From positions 1-64,000 of the forward strand of contig DASVRI010000039.1 of assembly GCA_036388675.1 (NCBI GenBank): a stretch of 64,000 bases of DNA, in the 5' to 3' direction. This stretch comes from DASVUS01 sp036388675 (GTDB taxonomy: Bacteria; Armatimonadota; Abditibacteriia; Abditibacteriales; Abditibacteriaceae). Position 1 is the first letter of the stretch, and every line of letters begins with the position of its first letter. The position numbers and the translations under genes are program-made. Under the pieces are notes generated by a model. The model saw only the letters and a list, made by a program, of their open reading frames with translations, was not told the DNA's origin and searched no databases. Positions 8,447 through 16,880 of the stretch are shown here, piece after piece.

Positions 8447-9043
8447 ATGAAAAACAGAATTGCCGCCCGCTGGTGGAGCCAGGCGCTACACAATTATCAC
8501 AACCTTTGTACTACAGCGGCAGCCGAGGGCGTGACGATGACAAACCTGCCCGCAGTTAACGAAAAGCAACTCCAGATTTTTGAAACGGCGTTGCGACAGC
8601 AACTCCAGCAACAAATGCGCAAGGCACGCCGCAAAAAATATAAGAACTCCAAAGCGAAACGGAACGGCTACAGTTGTGAGGCGGTGCTCTTCGTCGATGA
8701 TTCGGGGTTGTGCAATGAACTCGCACAGGCGGCACAGGTAGCCGACATCAACGGTTTAGAGCAGATGCTGCCGGAGCATATGGTGATGGTGATTTATACC
8801 GATCAAGTGCAGGTCAGCGGCAGCAACCGGATTAGTAACGGTAGCCTGGATATCATCTGGTCTGCTCAAGAAGAAACGGCCCTGCAAAACTCCCTTAAAG
8901 CCTTATCCAAATACCTGGGCATTGCCGAAAAGCGACTGCGCCTGATGGTCGATGCAGGTCAACTACAAATTCAGCAGCGAGGGGGGCGTGTTCAATTCGC
9001 CTGTGACGGCATCACATCTGTCATTGACGAGTGCCTGGTATGA
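8447..9043 (+). CDS. Protein of unknown function with basic segment and possible C-terminal HTH
   Basis: The ATG at 8447 follows AAGGAA with good spacing and gives 198 aa; the frame is open further upstream but without a ribosome site. Visible parts: a Gln-rich helix (residues about 40-58), a very basic stretch (RKARRKKYKNSKAKR, about 60-75), a central region with VLFVDDSGLCNELAQAAQVA, and a C-terminal segment (SKYLGIAEKRLRLMVDAGQL) that resembles an excisionase/MerR-like helix-turn-helix followed by a beta wing. I do not recognise the family. DNA or RNA binding is plausible. It sits just upstream of a Crp-like regulator in the same direction. Confidence 0.65.
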   Translation: MKNRIAARWWSQALHNYHNLCTTAAAEGVTMTNLPAVNEKQLQIFETALRQQLQQQMRKARRKKYKNSKAKRNGYSCEAVLFVDDSGLCNELAQAAQVADINGLEQMLPEHMVMVIYTDQVQVSGSNRISNGSLDIIWSAQEETALQNSLKALSKYLGIAEKRLRLMVDAGQLQIQQRGGRVQFACDGITSVIDECLV

Positions 9044-9120
9044 CCCGCACCCGCACCGTTTAAGTAGCGATATTAGATGGTCTTTCGGCGAGGACCAAAG
9101 CCTTTGTGCGAAAGCGTCCA

Positions 9121-9147
9121 TTGACAACTTGCGTGCGGTGCTACAAT
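9121..9147 (+). promoter_or_regulatory. Candidate sigma-70 promoter for the Crp-like gene at 9276
   Basis: A perfect TTGACA (9121-9126) is followed after 15 bp by TACAAT (9142-9147). The spacer is slightly short. The predicted leader would be about 120 nt. Confidence 0.5.
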
Positions 9148-9275
9148 TGCTGTGCGCCTCTACAGAACTCTCTTATACCCACGAGGTTCGCATAACACAG
9201 CCTCGTTAGAACGAGGGCCAAACCCCACTCACTTGTTATCTCTACGTTTAATGCCTTATTGGCAGAGAGTTCCCA

Positions 9276-10073
9276 ATGCTATCTCGATCTCACGAAGCCG
9301 TTGCCTCGTCGTCCAATCTCCTGCTATCGAAACTGACGCCGCTCGATTATCAGCGGTTGCTGCCTCACTTGCGCGCGGTGTCTCTGCCCGCCGGGCACAC
9401 CTTATATGAAGCCGGCGCCTCCATCCAGAATGTTTACTTTCCCGCGCAGTGCGTCGTTTCGCTGCGCCTCACAGCCAGTGCCGGCACCGATGTTGAAGTG
9501 GCAGCGATCGGACGCGAAGGTCTGGTCGGCATCGACGCCTGTTTCGGAGGCATGCCGCCCACCCATCGCGCTGAAGTCATCATCGGTGGCAAAGCCTGGC
9601 AGGCTCCGGCTTCGCTAGTGCGCGAAGATTTTAGTCGTGGCGGTGCCCTGGGCAAGTTATTGTTGCGCTTCAACCAATCGCTGCACACGCAAACGTGTCA
9701 GGCCGCACTTTGCTGTCGCCTGCACTCGGTCGAGCAGCGCCTGAGCAACTTGCTGTTGAGCCTGCGCAATCGCGTAGGAACAGATGAAGTGAGCCTGACT
9801 CAGGAAGAGGTGGCGCACATGCTGGGAGTGCGTCGCTCCGGCGTAACGGTCGCGGCAGGTATTCTACGCGCCGAGGGATTGATCGAGTACCGGCGTGGTT
9901 CGATGACGGTTGTGGATGCTGCGCGTCTGGGAAGTCGTGCCTGCGAATGCTACCACGTCGTCGGGAAGCCCATTGGCACTGCTGTAAAAGATCTCACCGT
10001 CATCCCCTCGCCGCATTACGGCAGAGCCTCGCGCCCGCGCTACGCACGGCTGCCCATCGCCTTATCCGGCTGA
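9276..10073 (+). CDS. Crp/Fnr-family transcriptional regulator (first of three)
   Basis: 265 aa. Residues about 15-135 are a cyclic-nucleotide-binding-type beta roll (YQRLLPHLRAVSLPAGHTLY, then VYFPAQCVVSL). Residues about 160-225 form the winged helix: VSLTQEEVAHMLGVRRSGVT is the recognition region. A CECY motif follows near residue 225. The usual ligand signature (FGE...RxA[TS]) is not present (GGMPPTHRAE instead), so cyclic AMP binding is doubtful. It is one of three paralogues within 3.6 kb (also 10687-11400 and 12071-12847, opposite strand). AGAGAG precedes the ATG at 9276. The 40-residue tail after CECY is longer than in the other two. Confidence 0.92.
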   Translation: MLSRSHEAVASSSNLLLSKLTPLDYQRLLPHLRAVSLPAGHTLYEAGASIQNVYFPAQCVVSLRLTASAGTDVEVAAIGREGLVGIDACFGGMPPTHRAEVIIGGKAWQAPASLVREDFSRGGALGKLLLRFNQSLHTQTCQAALCCRLHSVEQRLSNLLLSLRNRVGTDEVSLTQEEVAHMLGVRRSGVTVAAGILRAEGLIEYRRGSMTVVDAARLGSRACECYHVVGKPIGTAVKDLTVIPSPHYGRASRPRYARLPIALSG

Positions 10074-10198
10074 TTAGTTTGCAAAAATCCGCTTTTCTAA
10101 TCATGACTCAGGCAAAGCGGCGCGGCGTAAGGGCGAGATGACCTCGCCCCAACGTGAAAATCGCGTGCTGCATTTACAACCAGGCTGCGTCAGGCATG

Positions 10199-10234
10199 AA
10201 AAAGTCCCGCCAGATAAGGTCTGGTGGGACTTTT
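10199..10234. terminator. Bidirectional Rho-independent terminator
   Basis: AAAAGTCCCGCCAGA pairs with TCTGGTGGGACTTTT across a 5-bp loop, flanked by A-run and T-run. It separates the plus-strand Crp-like gene (ends 10073) from the minus-strand coiled-coil gene (ends 10332) and can serve both. Confidence 0.9.
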
Positions 10235-10262
10235 CGTTGTGGTGTGACGTGATTTCAAACCT

Positions 10263-10316
10263 GCGCAGATGCAACAAACTGCGCTGATGCAACAAACTGC
10301 GCTGATGCAAACTGCG
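10263..10316. repeat. About 18-bp tandem repeat, three imperfect copies
   Basis: The unit AACTGCGCTGATGCAACA recurs with small changes just downstream of the minus-strand gene 10332-10568. It is non-coding. Confidence 0.65.
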
Positions 10317-10331
10317 CACACGAAAAGATTC

Positions 10332-10568
10332 TCAGGCGCAAGCTCCAGTGCATGACAGTTCACCGTTCGAGGCAGATTCGGCGTCTTTGCCGGGCACCAG
10401 GCGTAACGGAACCTGCGGCACGTCCAGGCCCCTGGCCAATTGCTCCAGCCTTTTGACTAAAACTTCACGTTGTGCCACCAGTCTCTGGATGTCCTCGGTC
10501 ATAGCCGCGATTTCTTCTGTAAGCGCCTGGGCCTCATAGGCTGCGTCTTGTGGTGTCTGCTCGTCCAT
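10332..10568 (-). CDS. Small coiled-coil protein paired with a Crp-like regulator
   Basis: 78 aa from the ATG at 10568, with AAGGA upstream. Residues 8-48 form an amphipathic helix (YEAQALTEEIAAMTEDIQRL, then VLVKRLEQLARG), followed by a short disordered tail ending in Cys residues. It lies 118 bp downstream of the Crp-like gene 10687-11400 in the same direction. The second Crp-like gene (12071-12847) is likewise followed by a small helical protein at 11587-11835. The repeated pairing suggests a regulator partner or a co-regulated product, by inference. No family recognised. Confidence 0.6.
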   Translation of the reverse strand: MDEQTPQDAAYEAQALTEEIAAMTEDIQRLVAQREVLVKRLEQLARGLDVPQVPLRLVPGKDAESASNGELSCTGACA

Positions 10569-10686
10569 GCCGTCCTTTTGTCTCCCTGAAAGTGGAGTGC
10601 GACCACAGATGCATATGGCAATATACCTGCCGTCAGGCAGATGGGACGCTGCGATGTTTGGTGGGTTCTAAAATGCAGGAACACGG

Positions 10687-11400
10687 CTAACTGAGCAGAT
10701 ACTCGAATTGTTTCTGGATAACTGCGTAGCACTCGCAGGAGGTGTCTATTAAACCCTGGCGATCCATAATCTGGATGCGGCCACGCGAGTACTCGATGAG
10801 GTCAGCCGACCTGAGCTGTCCGCAGGCGACAGTCACACCCGAGCGACGCGTGCCCAGCATGTGCGCGATGAACTCTTGCGTCAGGTCGAACTCATCACTG
10901 CCGACGCGGTCACTCACTACCAGTAGCCAACGGCTCAAACGCTCTTCGACCGAATGCAGGCGATTGCACAAAGCCGTCTGCGCCGTCTGCGTTACCAGAG
11001 CCTGCAAACTGCCGAGCAGCAAGCGGCGCAAGCTTTTCGAATGCTCAAACTCCTCCAGCAGCACCGAAGTCGGGAGTTGCATTGCAGTGCCCTCGATTTG
11101 AACAATGGACTGGCTTATAGCGGGCGCGCCACCCAGCACAGACGCGGTGCCGGCCATGCCCTCACGCCCCACAATGCCCACTTCAACGTTGGTGCCTTCA
11201 TTGGAAGTCAGCACGAGAGAAATCATGCCGCTGTTAGGAAAATAGACGTGCTCTAACAAGGCTCCTATTTCATGCAGCGAATCACCGGAGTGCATATCTA
11301 TCAGGTGCAAGTGCGGGCGCAATCGCTCGTAGTCGCTGCGCGGCAAAGAGGCGAGAATATGGTTTTGGGGATCGTCTAGAACGTCTTGAAAATGGGACAT
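10687..11400 (-). CDS. Crp/Fnr-family transcriptional regulator (second of three)
   Basis: 237 aa, typical Crp length. The ATG at 11400 follows AGGAGAG. Residues about 8-130 are the beta-roll sensor (YERLRPHLHLIDMHSGDSLH, HVYFPNSGMISL, VGIVGREGMAG). Residues about 150-215 are the winged helix (FDLTQEFIAHMLGTRRSGVT). CECY appears near the C-terminus as in the other two paralogues. The phosphate-binding Arg of cAMP-type pockets is not in place (GGAPAISQS), so the signal is unknown. Oriented with and upstream of the coiled-coil gene 10332-10568. Confidence 0.92.
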   Translation of the reverse strand: MSHFQDVLDDPQNHILASLPRSDYERLRPHLHLIDMHSGDSLHEIGALLEHVYFPNSGMISLVLTSNEGTNVEVGIVGREGMAGTASVLGGAPAISQSIVQIEGTAMQLPTSVLLEEFEHSKSLRRLLLGSLQALVTQTAQTALCNRLHSVEERLSRWLLVVSDRVGSDEFDLTQEFIAHMLGTRRSGVTVACGQLRSADLIEYSRGRIQIMDRQGLIDTSCECYAVIQKQFEYLLS

Positions 11401-11518
11401 GAGTGCTCTCCTGAAAATCGTGCAAAAGCAGCGACAGCGGAAGAAGGAGAGGACAGATCAGGTCCCAAATCAATGCTGTGAGTGAATTTGTTGTCACAAG
11501 TGTACTACAGACGTATCA

Positions 11519-11564
11519 CGCTCGTTCACTCTCTGTGCGCGAACGCACAGAGAGTGAACGAGCG
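11519..11564. repeat. Perfect 21-bp-stem hairpin
   Basis: CGCTCGTTCACTCTCTGTGCG and its exact complement flank a CGAA tetraloop. It lies between the end of 11587-11835 and the start of 10687-11400 (both minus strand), where a terminator would be expected. No T-run follows. Confidence 0.8.
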
Positions 11565-11586
11565 CCGCCGGACGCGAAGTGCGGCG

Positions 11587-11835
11587 TTAGATCATGCTCA
11601 ATTCTTTGAGTGGGTGGAGCGAACACAGGCTGCGAAGCTTAAGTGAGAGGCGAGCACTGCGATCAAGCAGATCTCTCGCTTCCAGCGTAAGCGCCTCGAT
11701 TTCAGTCGCTAAGGCCTCTGCATATTCCGCTTCAGCAAACGTATCAGAGTCGGGAGTCGGCGCGCCCGGCGCAGGCGCGCCGCTCAGAGGAATAGCCGAT
11801 AAATGTTGCGCAGGTATTTGGGCTTCGTCCGCCAT
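11587..11835 (-). CDS. Small helical protein paired with a Crp-like regulator
   Basis: I chose the ATG at 11835 (82 aa) because GGGAG precedes it; an upstream ATG at 11862 lies inside the tandem repeat and has no own ribosome site. The N-terminal third is Pro/Ala-rich (LSGAPAPGAPTPDS). Residues about 37-70 form a charged helix (YAEALATEIEALTLEARDLL, then RSARLSLKLRSL). It resembles 10332-10568 in layout and also lies downstream of a Crp-like gene (12071-12847, same strand, 236 bp away). Function unknown. Confidence 0.55.
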   Translation of the reverse strand: MADEAQIPAQHLSAIPLSGAPAPGAPTPDSDTFAEAEYAEALATEIEALTLEARDLLDRSARLSLKLRSLCSLHPLKELSMI

Positions 11836-11851
11836 ACAACACAACTCCCTA

Positions 11852-11905
11852 CAAAAGAGCATTACCTCTCAAAAGAGCATTACCTCTCAAAAGAGCATTA
11901 CCTCT
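11852..11905. repeat. 18-bp tandem repeat, three copies, in a 5' leader
   Basis: CAAAAGAGCATTACCTCT is repeated three times without change. On the minus strand, which is the leader of 11587-11835, each unit carries AGAGG followed by an ATG, so the leader has three mini start sites. Possible slippage-variable leader. Confidence 0.85.
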
Positions 11906-11970
11906 TAGATTAAAAGAAGAGGTTGGTGTTGTCTGTGCCATTGCAGACACTTGGAGAAATCTTTTAAAGA

Positions 11971-12030
11971 CCTGTTGCATAAGCCGGCCATACCTTTTGT
12001 TGCGATTCGGAGCCTGACTTATGCAACAGG
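11971..12030. repeat. Inverted repeat with 13-bp arms
   Basis: CCTGTTGCATAAG (11971-11983) is the exact complement of CTTATGCAACAGG (12018-12030), with a nested CCATACC/GGTATGG pair. It lies 3' of the Crp-like gene ending at 12071. Confidence 0.7.
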
Positions 12031-12070
12031 TATGGAATAGAGGCGAGACTTCGAGACGCGGCAACAGTTA

Positions 12071-12847
12071 TCAGTTTTCCTGGGCCGCAGCGCTATCTTG
12101 TGTGCTCGTGGCGTGTGGATTACGGTAAGCGCGTTCAACGGCGTCTTTGGTGATGTGGTAGCATTCGCAGGCTTGTTCTTCCATTCCTTTGCGATCGAGG
12201 ATGTTGATGCAGCCGCGTGAGTACTCGATGAGGCCGGCTTCGCGCAAAGCTCCGGCGGCGACGGTTACACCGGAACGTCGCACTCCCAGCACGTCCGCAA
12301 TCAGTTCCTGCGTCACGGGAATTTGGTCGTGTCCCAGGCGATCGGCTAATGTCAGAAGCCAGCGACTCAGCCGCTGTTCGATGGAGTGCATCTGGTTGCA
12401 AAGCGCGGTCTGTGACGTTTCGGCCAGACGCGCTTCCAGCGAGCGCATCACGAGGTCGTGCAGTTTTCCGCCCTCATGAAATCCCTCGTTTAGTATCTGC
12501 GGGCCAACAGCGTAGGAGATGCCGCGAGTGAGCATCATGCAGCGCACCATGGGCAGACCGCCTTCAAAGATCGCCCGTTCCCCGACAATGCCTTCACTGC
12601 CCACCATGCTGAGCCCCAGGTCTTTGCCTTCATCAGTCGATACGGTCAATGAGGCGATGCCTTCAAGAAGAAAATAAGCATACTGCGGCACTTCACCTTC
12701 ATGGTGCAAAATCTGGCCCGGCTGCAGCGAAACCTTCGTGAAGTGCGGCAGGAGTTGTTGATATTCCGATTCCGGCAGGGCTTCCAGGATCTTATTTGAC
12801 GGCCTCTTGGAACGAGAGGAGCCGGATGAACTGTCAATTCGTTGCAT
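12071..12847 (-). CDS. Crp/Fnr-family transcriptional regulator (third of three)
   Basis: 258 aa from the ATG at 12847, which has GAGAGG upstream; a second in-frame ATG at 12871 is the alternative. The beta-roll sensor spans about residues 20-140 (YQQLLPHFTKVSLQPGQILH, YAYFLLEGIASLTVS), the winged helix about 165-230 (IPVTQELIADVLGVRRSGVT). CECY is again conserved. The sensor is more divergent (MVGSEGIVGERAIFEGGLPM). The three regulators share about the same architecture and probably arose by duplication. They may respond to related signals. Confidence 0.92.
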   Translation of the reverse strand: MQRIDSSSGSSRSKRPSNKILEALPESEYQQLLPHFTKVSLQPGQILHHEGEVPQYAYFLLEGIASLTVSTDEGKDLGLSMVGSEGIVGERAIFEGGLPMVRCMMLTRGISYAVGPQILNEGFHEGGKLHDLVMRSLEARLAETSQTALCNQMHSIEQRLSRWLLTLADRLGHDQIPVTQELIADVLGVRRSGVTVAAGALREAGLIEYSRGCINILDRKGMEEQACECYHITKDAVERAYRNPHATSTQDSAAAQEN

Positions 12848-13296
12848 GATGTTTATCCTCTCTTGCGGCACACTTTATGCGGTTTCAACGATTACGAGTA
12901 CTCGGTCGTCTGAAAAAAGCCGGAGGCGCTTCTCTGCCAGCTTGGTGAGAGGCTTCTCTTCCCTGTAACCGACCGATGTGCTGGAGGCGAGGTCACTGCC
13001 TGAGGTGAGCTATAGCTCTTAGGCGTCGTGCCAGCGCAATCACTCCTGTCTGCTCCCGCATGTGCTGACGGCAAAAAGGAGACACGACAATTCCGGTGCG
13101 CTCGCCCTCACTCTGTACTATACCGCACATTCATGAAGTGCTATAGCATCAGCCCGTTCAAAGGGCTTTGCAACTCAGCTCGCTGCTTCAGCGGCAGGCA
13201 AGCTTAGCGGCAGGCAACCTGGACTTCATAGACAAACTTTTGTTGTCTCACACTTCGAGTTGTTGTGATTGATGTTTTGGAACGGTGCGCCGCGAA
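12848..13296. other. 449-bp gap, no gene seen
   Basis: It holds one GAGTACTC (12896) and a short direct repeat AGCGGCAGGCAA near 13190-13217. It should contain the promoter of the Crp-like gene and the 3' end of the PAS gene transcript. Confidence 0.4.
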
Positions 13297-14202
13297 TCAG
13301 GCATTGCCGGATGGATGCGCCTTGTCTTCGATGGGCGGGTGCGCGCTTTCCTTGACATCCCGTGCGAACTGAGCTGTCTCCACACTCTGCTCTGCTCGCG
13401 CGGCGAGTTCCGGTTCCAGCGCGCGTGTGATGTACTCTTGCGCCCCGCGTGCGTGCTCCCGCGCAAAGGCTTCCGCTTCCTCGGCGCGATTTTGGGCGGC
13501 GCGCGCTTCTTCGGCCATTGCCACAGCCGTATCGCGGGCACTCTGCGCCGCATTGCCCAACGCCACAGCCGCCTCGGAAGCGCGCCGCGCCGTCATGTCG
13601 CGTGTCAGTTTGGCGAATCCCAACAGGTTGCCCTGTGAGTCTTTCAATGCTGTCAGCGTAATGTGGCCCCAGAACGTTGTGCCGTCGCATCGCACGCGCT
13701 GTCCTTCTCCGACATACTCGCCCACTTCCGCTGCCTTACGCAAGTGCTCTTCGGCGGTGCCGTCCTCCGCCCCGCCTTCCGGATAAAGCAGGCGGAGGTG
13801 GGCGCCTTCGGCTTGTTCCCTGGTCCACCACTTGATGAGGCGCGCGCCTTCTCCCCAGTACTCGATGACACCATCGCGGTTCATCAGAAAGATGGCATAG
13901 TCGCGCACATTCTCCGCCAGCGCCGCCAGAGCCGGGTTCGTGGCAGCAATGATCTCATGATTGGATGACACAGCCTGCCCAGTCGCTAACGCCTGCTGGT
14001 GAGCGCGTCCACGTTGGATGGCCGCCTCCCGCTCCCCGGTTTCACTGGCGTGCGGATAATCCGGCGCAGAGTCCGGCACACGCGCCGAATCGTGCAGCGT
14101 TTGCCCGGTTAAGAACATCGCGGATGCAGGGTTTGAATCGCTTTCTACAGCAGAGATACTTGCGTGAACCGGCAGAGCATTATCGGTGAGGTTGTTGTTC
14201 AT
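13297..14202 (-). CDS. Stand-alone PAS-domain protein with coiled-coil tail
   Basis: 301 aa from the ATG at 14202. A PAS domain lies at about residues 90-205 (NRDGVIEYWGEGARLIKWW, GQRVRCDGTTFWGHITLTAL, LLGFAKLTRDMTARR). After it comes an Ala/Glu-rich coiled coil (RAEEAEAFAREHARGAQEYI) up to about residue 275. There is no kinase, GGDEF, EAL or DNA-binding output domain. Such truncated sensors may act through a partner. No ribosome site is seen; a TATACT box lies 7 nt upstream of the ATG, so the mRNA may be leaderless. Alternative: a fragment of a once larger sensor, though the ends look intact. Confidence 0.8.
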   Translation of the reverse strand: MNNNLTDNALPVHASISAVESDSNPASAMFLTGQTLHDSARVPDSAPDYPHASETGEREAAIQRGRAHQQALATGQAVSSNHEIIAATNPALAALAENVRDYAIFLMNRDGVIEYWGEGARLIKWWTREQAEGAHLRLLYPEGGAEDGTAEEHLRKAAEVGEYVGEGQRVRCDGTTFWGHITLTALKDSQGNLLGFAKLTRDMTARRASEAAVALGNAAQSARDTAVAMAEEARAAQNRAEEAEAFAREHARGAQEYITRALEPELAARAEQSVETAQFARDVKESAHPPIEDKAHPSGNA

Positions 14203-14427
14203 AGCGTCAAGTATAAGCAAACAAAAAGCCGGAGGTACGTTCCTCAACGGTTCCTGCGCTTGTGCGGTGCCGGCTGTCTTAACTCCAAGCGAGATTTGCC
14301 GCCCACGCCAGGCGCAGCACGCGCGGGCGGAGCACGCCGGGAAAGATCGTGCAGAAAGGTCATTCAGGTACAGTCGTGACGGTGAATGCTTGCTTCACTC
14401 ATTTCGTTTAGAAAGAGAGGAAGTTTC

Positions 14428-15837
14428 ATGAGCCGATTCATACGAAGCAGCCTGGCCTGCATAACCTTTGCTTTAGTATCGAGTTCCTGTGCCTCAATTG
14501 GCGAAACGCCGGCGGCCTCGGGACTTGCGAGTACTCAGGTTGCTGCACCGGGCAACCGAAGTAAATTAGTCGCCGGTCTCCGCGCCGCAGCGCTGCCGCT
14601 GACAGGTAAAGCTGATGATTACAACGCTCTGCTGACACAAATAGGTGATGCGCGTGTTGTGATGCTGGGCGAGGCCACACACGGCACGCAGGAATTCTAT
14701 CGCGAGCGCATGCGCATCACGCAGCGCCTGGTGCGCGACAAGGGTTTTAGCGCCGTTGTCATCGAGGGCGACTGGCCCGATGCTTATCGCGTGAACCGCT
14801 ACATACGCGGTCTGAGCCGCGATACAAATGCCAGTCAGGCGCTTTCCGGCTTCACGCGCTTCCCGCAGTGGATGTGGCGCAACACCGTAGCGCGCGACCT
14901 GGTGGAGTCGCTGCGTGCGCACAATGCCGCCCTGCCCGACAATGCACCGCGCGTCGGTTTCTACGGCATGGATCTTTACAGTCTTGCCGCTTCCACCGAT
15001 GCCGTTGCGCAACATCTTGAAAGCGTGGATGCACAACAGGCAACGCGTGCCCGCGAGCGGTATCGCGGCTTCGGGCGTTTCCGCGAAACTCCCGAACTGT
15101 ATGGATTGACGGCTCAGACTAGCGCCGCGCAATCTCTCGAACGTCCGGCGCAACAACAGTTTCGGGAACTCCAGCAACTTCATGCAGCGCAGCCGGTGAA
15201 GGCCGAATCGACGCGGCGCGAAGAATTGTTTGCCGCGTTACAGAACGCGCGCGTGGTGAAGAATGCCGAAGAATATTATCGTGTATCGTATAGCGGTGCC
15301 GAGTCGTCCTGGAACCTGCGCGACCGGCACATGGCCGATACGCTGGACGCGTTGCTGAACCATCTCAGCGCGCCGGGCAAGCCCGCTAAAATCGTGGTGT
15401 GGGCACACAACAGTCACGTCGGTGACGCCCGGCAAACAACAATGGGCGAATCGGGCGAGTGGACAGTGGGCCAGCTCATGCGCCAGCGTCACACGGACGC
15501 CACGTTTTTGCTGGGTTTCACCACTTACAGCGGCACGGCGATGGCCGCTATGGAATGGGGCGAACAAGGACGCGTGCAGCGCGTGCGACCGGCTCTTCCG
15601 GGCAGCTTTGCCGCGCTGTTTCACGACACCGGTATGGAGCAGTTTCTGTTACCGCTGCGGGGGCAAAGCGAACTTGTGCTGGCAATGGGCGAACCTCGCC
15701 TGGAACGAGCGATCGGAGTTGTCTATCTGCCGCAAACCGAGCGTGAAAGTCACTACTTCCAGGCGCGCATGTCGAAACAGTTCGATGCCGTTATCCACAT
15801 TGATACCACGACCGCAGTCACACCGCTGCCGCGTTGA
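14428..15837 (+). CDS. Erythromycin-esterase-family protein (lipoprotein-like leader)
   Basis: 469 aa; the ATG at 14428 follows GAGGAAG. The leader MSRFIRSSLACITFALVSSSC has a Cys at the end of the hydrophobic core, possibly a weak lipobox, so the protein is exported. The mature part matches the EreA/EreB fold: MLGEATHGTQEFYRER holds the conserved GEATHG (general-base His), VIEGDWPDAYRVNRY follows, and VVWAHNSHVGDAR contains the second conserved His. EreA/B open macrolide lactone rings, but many family members have other, unknown substrates, so drug resistance is not shown. It precedes an exported hydrolase gene in the same direction. Confidence 0.88.
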   Translation: MSRFIRSSLACITFALVSSSCASIGETPAASGLASTQVAAPGNRSKLVAGLRAAALPLTGKADDYNALLTQIGDARVVMLGEATHGTQEFYRERMRITQRLVRDKGFSAVVIEGDWPDAYRVNRYIRGLSRDTNASQALSGFTRFPQWMWRNTVARDLVESLRAHNAALPDNAPRVGFYGMDLYSLAASTDAVAQHLESVDAQQATRARERYRGFGRFRETPELYGLTAQTSAAQSLERPAQQQFRELQQLHAAQPVKAESTRREELFAALQNARVVKNAEEYYRVSYSGAESSWNLRDRHMADTLDALLNHLSAPGKPAKIVVWAHNSHVGDARQTTMGESGEWTVGQLMRQRHTDATFLLGFTTYSGTAMAAMEWGEQGRVQRVRPALPGSFAALFHDTGMEQFLLPLRGQSELVLAMGEPRLERAIGVVYLPQTERESHYFQARMSKQFDAVIHIDTTTAVTPLPR

Positions 15838-15902
15838 ACAATGGACAGAGGGCGCAGGAAACTCCCCGCCCCTTTCAGATTTTTCTGCCGAACAGACCTC
15901 CA

Positions 15903-16832
15903 ATGAAACGCATCATGGATTTTACGCGCCGCGCCACATGGCGCTTCGCATTGCGCTGTGCGATGGCTGCAAGCATGGCTGCGGCATTTTTCTTCCGTTA
16001 CCTGAGCGCACCCACGGCGTTAGGTGAAGGCACGGCGTTAGGTGAAGCCGCTGGCGATGCGACGCATAAGAGAACTCCCGCCGGCATTGAAACGCAGGGG
16101 AACACGCCTCTGAGTACTCAGGAAGGCGCCCTGCTGCAAATTGCCGACAACGATGATGCCGCGTTACGCGCTGCCAGAGCAGGCCAAATACTGGCGCGTC
16201 CTACAAAAGTGAATCAGGCGGCGCGCCGTGGTCTGTTGCGCCTGGGGCTGGGCACTATGCGCGACGGGCTGCTCTATGTTCCCGCTGCCTACCACGTCAA
16301 TCGACCGGCGCCGCTCGTTCTCTCATTGCATGGTGCCGGGGGCGACGCCCGTCAGGGTTTACGTCTTATGCAGCAACACGCTGACCGCCTGGGGTTCATT
16401 CTGCTGGCTGTCGAGTCGCGCCGCAGTACATGGGATGTGTTGATGGGAGGCTACGGCCCGGATGTTGAATTTATCAACCGGGCACTGGCACGCACCTTCG
16501 GTCAATATGCGATAGATGAATCACGCGTAGCGATTGCCGGTTTTTCCGACGGTGCTTCCTATGCACTCTCAGTGGGCATCACCAACGGCGACTTATTCAA
16601 GCGCATTGTGGCGTTTTCTCCCGGTTTCACGGCTCCGGCGGCGCAGCGCGGCAAGCCACCGATTTTTGTATCGCACGGCACGCGCGACAAGATTCTGCCC
16701 ATTGATAAGTGCAGCCGCCGCATCGTGCCGCAATTGCAACATGGCGGCTATGCAGTGCGCTACCGCGAATTCGACGGGCCGCACACCTTGCCAAAGGACA
16801 TTTCACGCGAGGCCGCCGATTGGCTCTTTTGA
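15903..16832 (+). CDS. Secreted alpha/beta hydrolase (PHB-depolymerase/feruloyl-esterase type)
   Basis: 309 aa. The start is uncertain: the ATG at 15903 has no strong ribosome site, and a TTG at 15834 overlaps the upstream stop. A hydrophobic segment (AMAASMAAAFFFRYL) at residues about 17-32 directs export. A duplicated TALGEG motif follows (18-bp direct repeat at 16015-16050). The catalytic core has LSLHGAGGDARQGL (oxyanion loop), VAIAGFSDGASYAL (nucleophile Ser in GFSDG), HGTRDKILP (Asp) and FDGPHTLP (His). This triad order fits LpqC-type esterases or dienelactone-hydrolase-like enzymes. Substrate unknown. It may be co-transcribed with the esterase-family gene upstream. Confidence 0.82.
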   Translation: MKRIMDFTRRATWRFALRCAMAASMAAAFFFRYLSAPTALGEGTALGEAAGDATHKRTPAGIETQGNTPLSTQEGALLQIADNDDAALRAARAGQILARPTKVNQAARRGLLRLGLGTMRDGLLYVPAAYHVNRPAPLVLSLHGAGGDARQGLRLMQQHADRLGFILLAVESRRSTWDVLMGGYGPDVEFINRALARTFGQYAIDESRVAIAGFSDGASYALSVGITNGDLFKRIVAFSPGFTAPAAQRGKPPIFVSHGTRDKILPIDKCSRRIVPQLQHGGYAVRYREFDGPHTLPKDISREAADWLF

Positions 16833-16880
16833 ACTTCACTTGTTTTGCAGTTTTGCGCTCATGGATGCGCAACGTTTGAT

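Noticed and set aside
14428..15837. Firm macrolide-resistance call
   Set aside because: GEATHG and the HNSHV His are present, but many family members do not act on macrolides, so only the family is stated.
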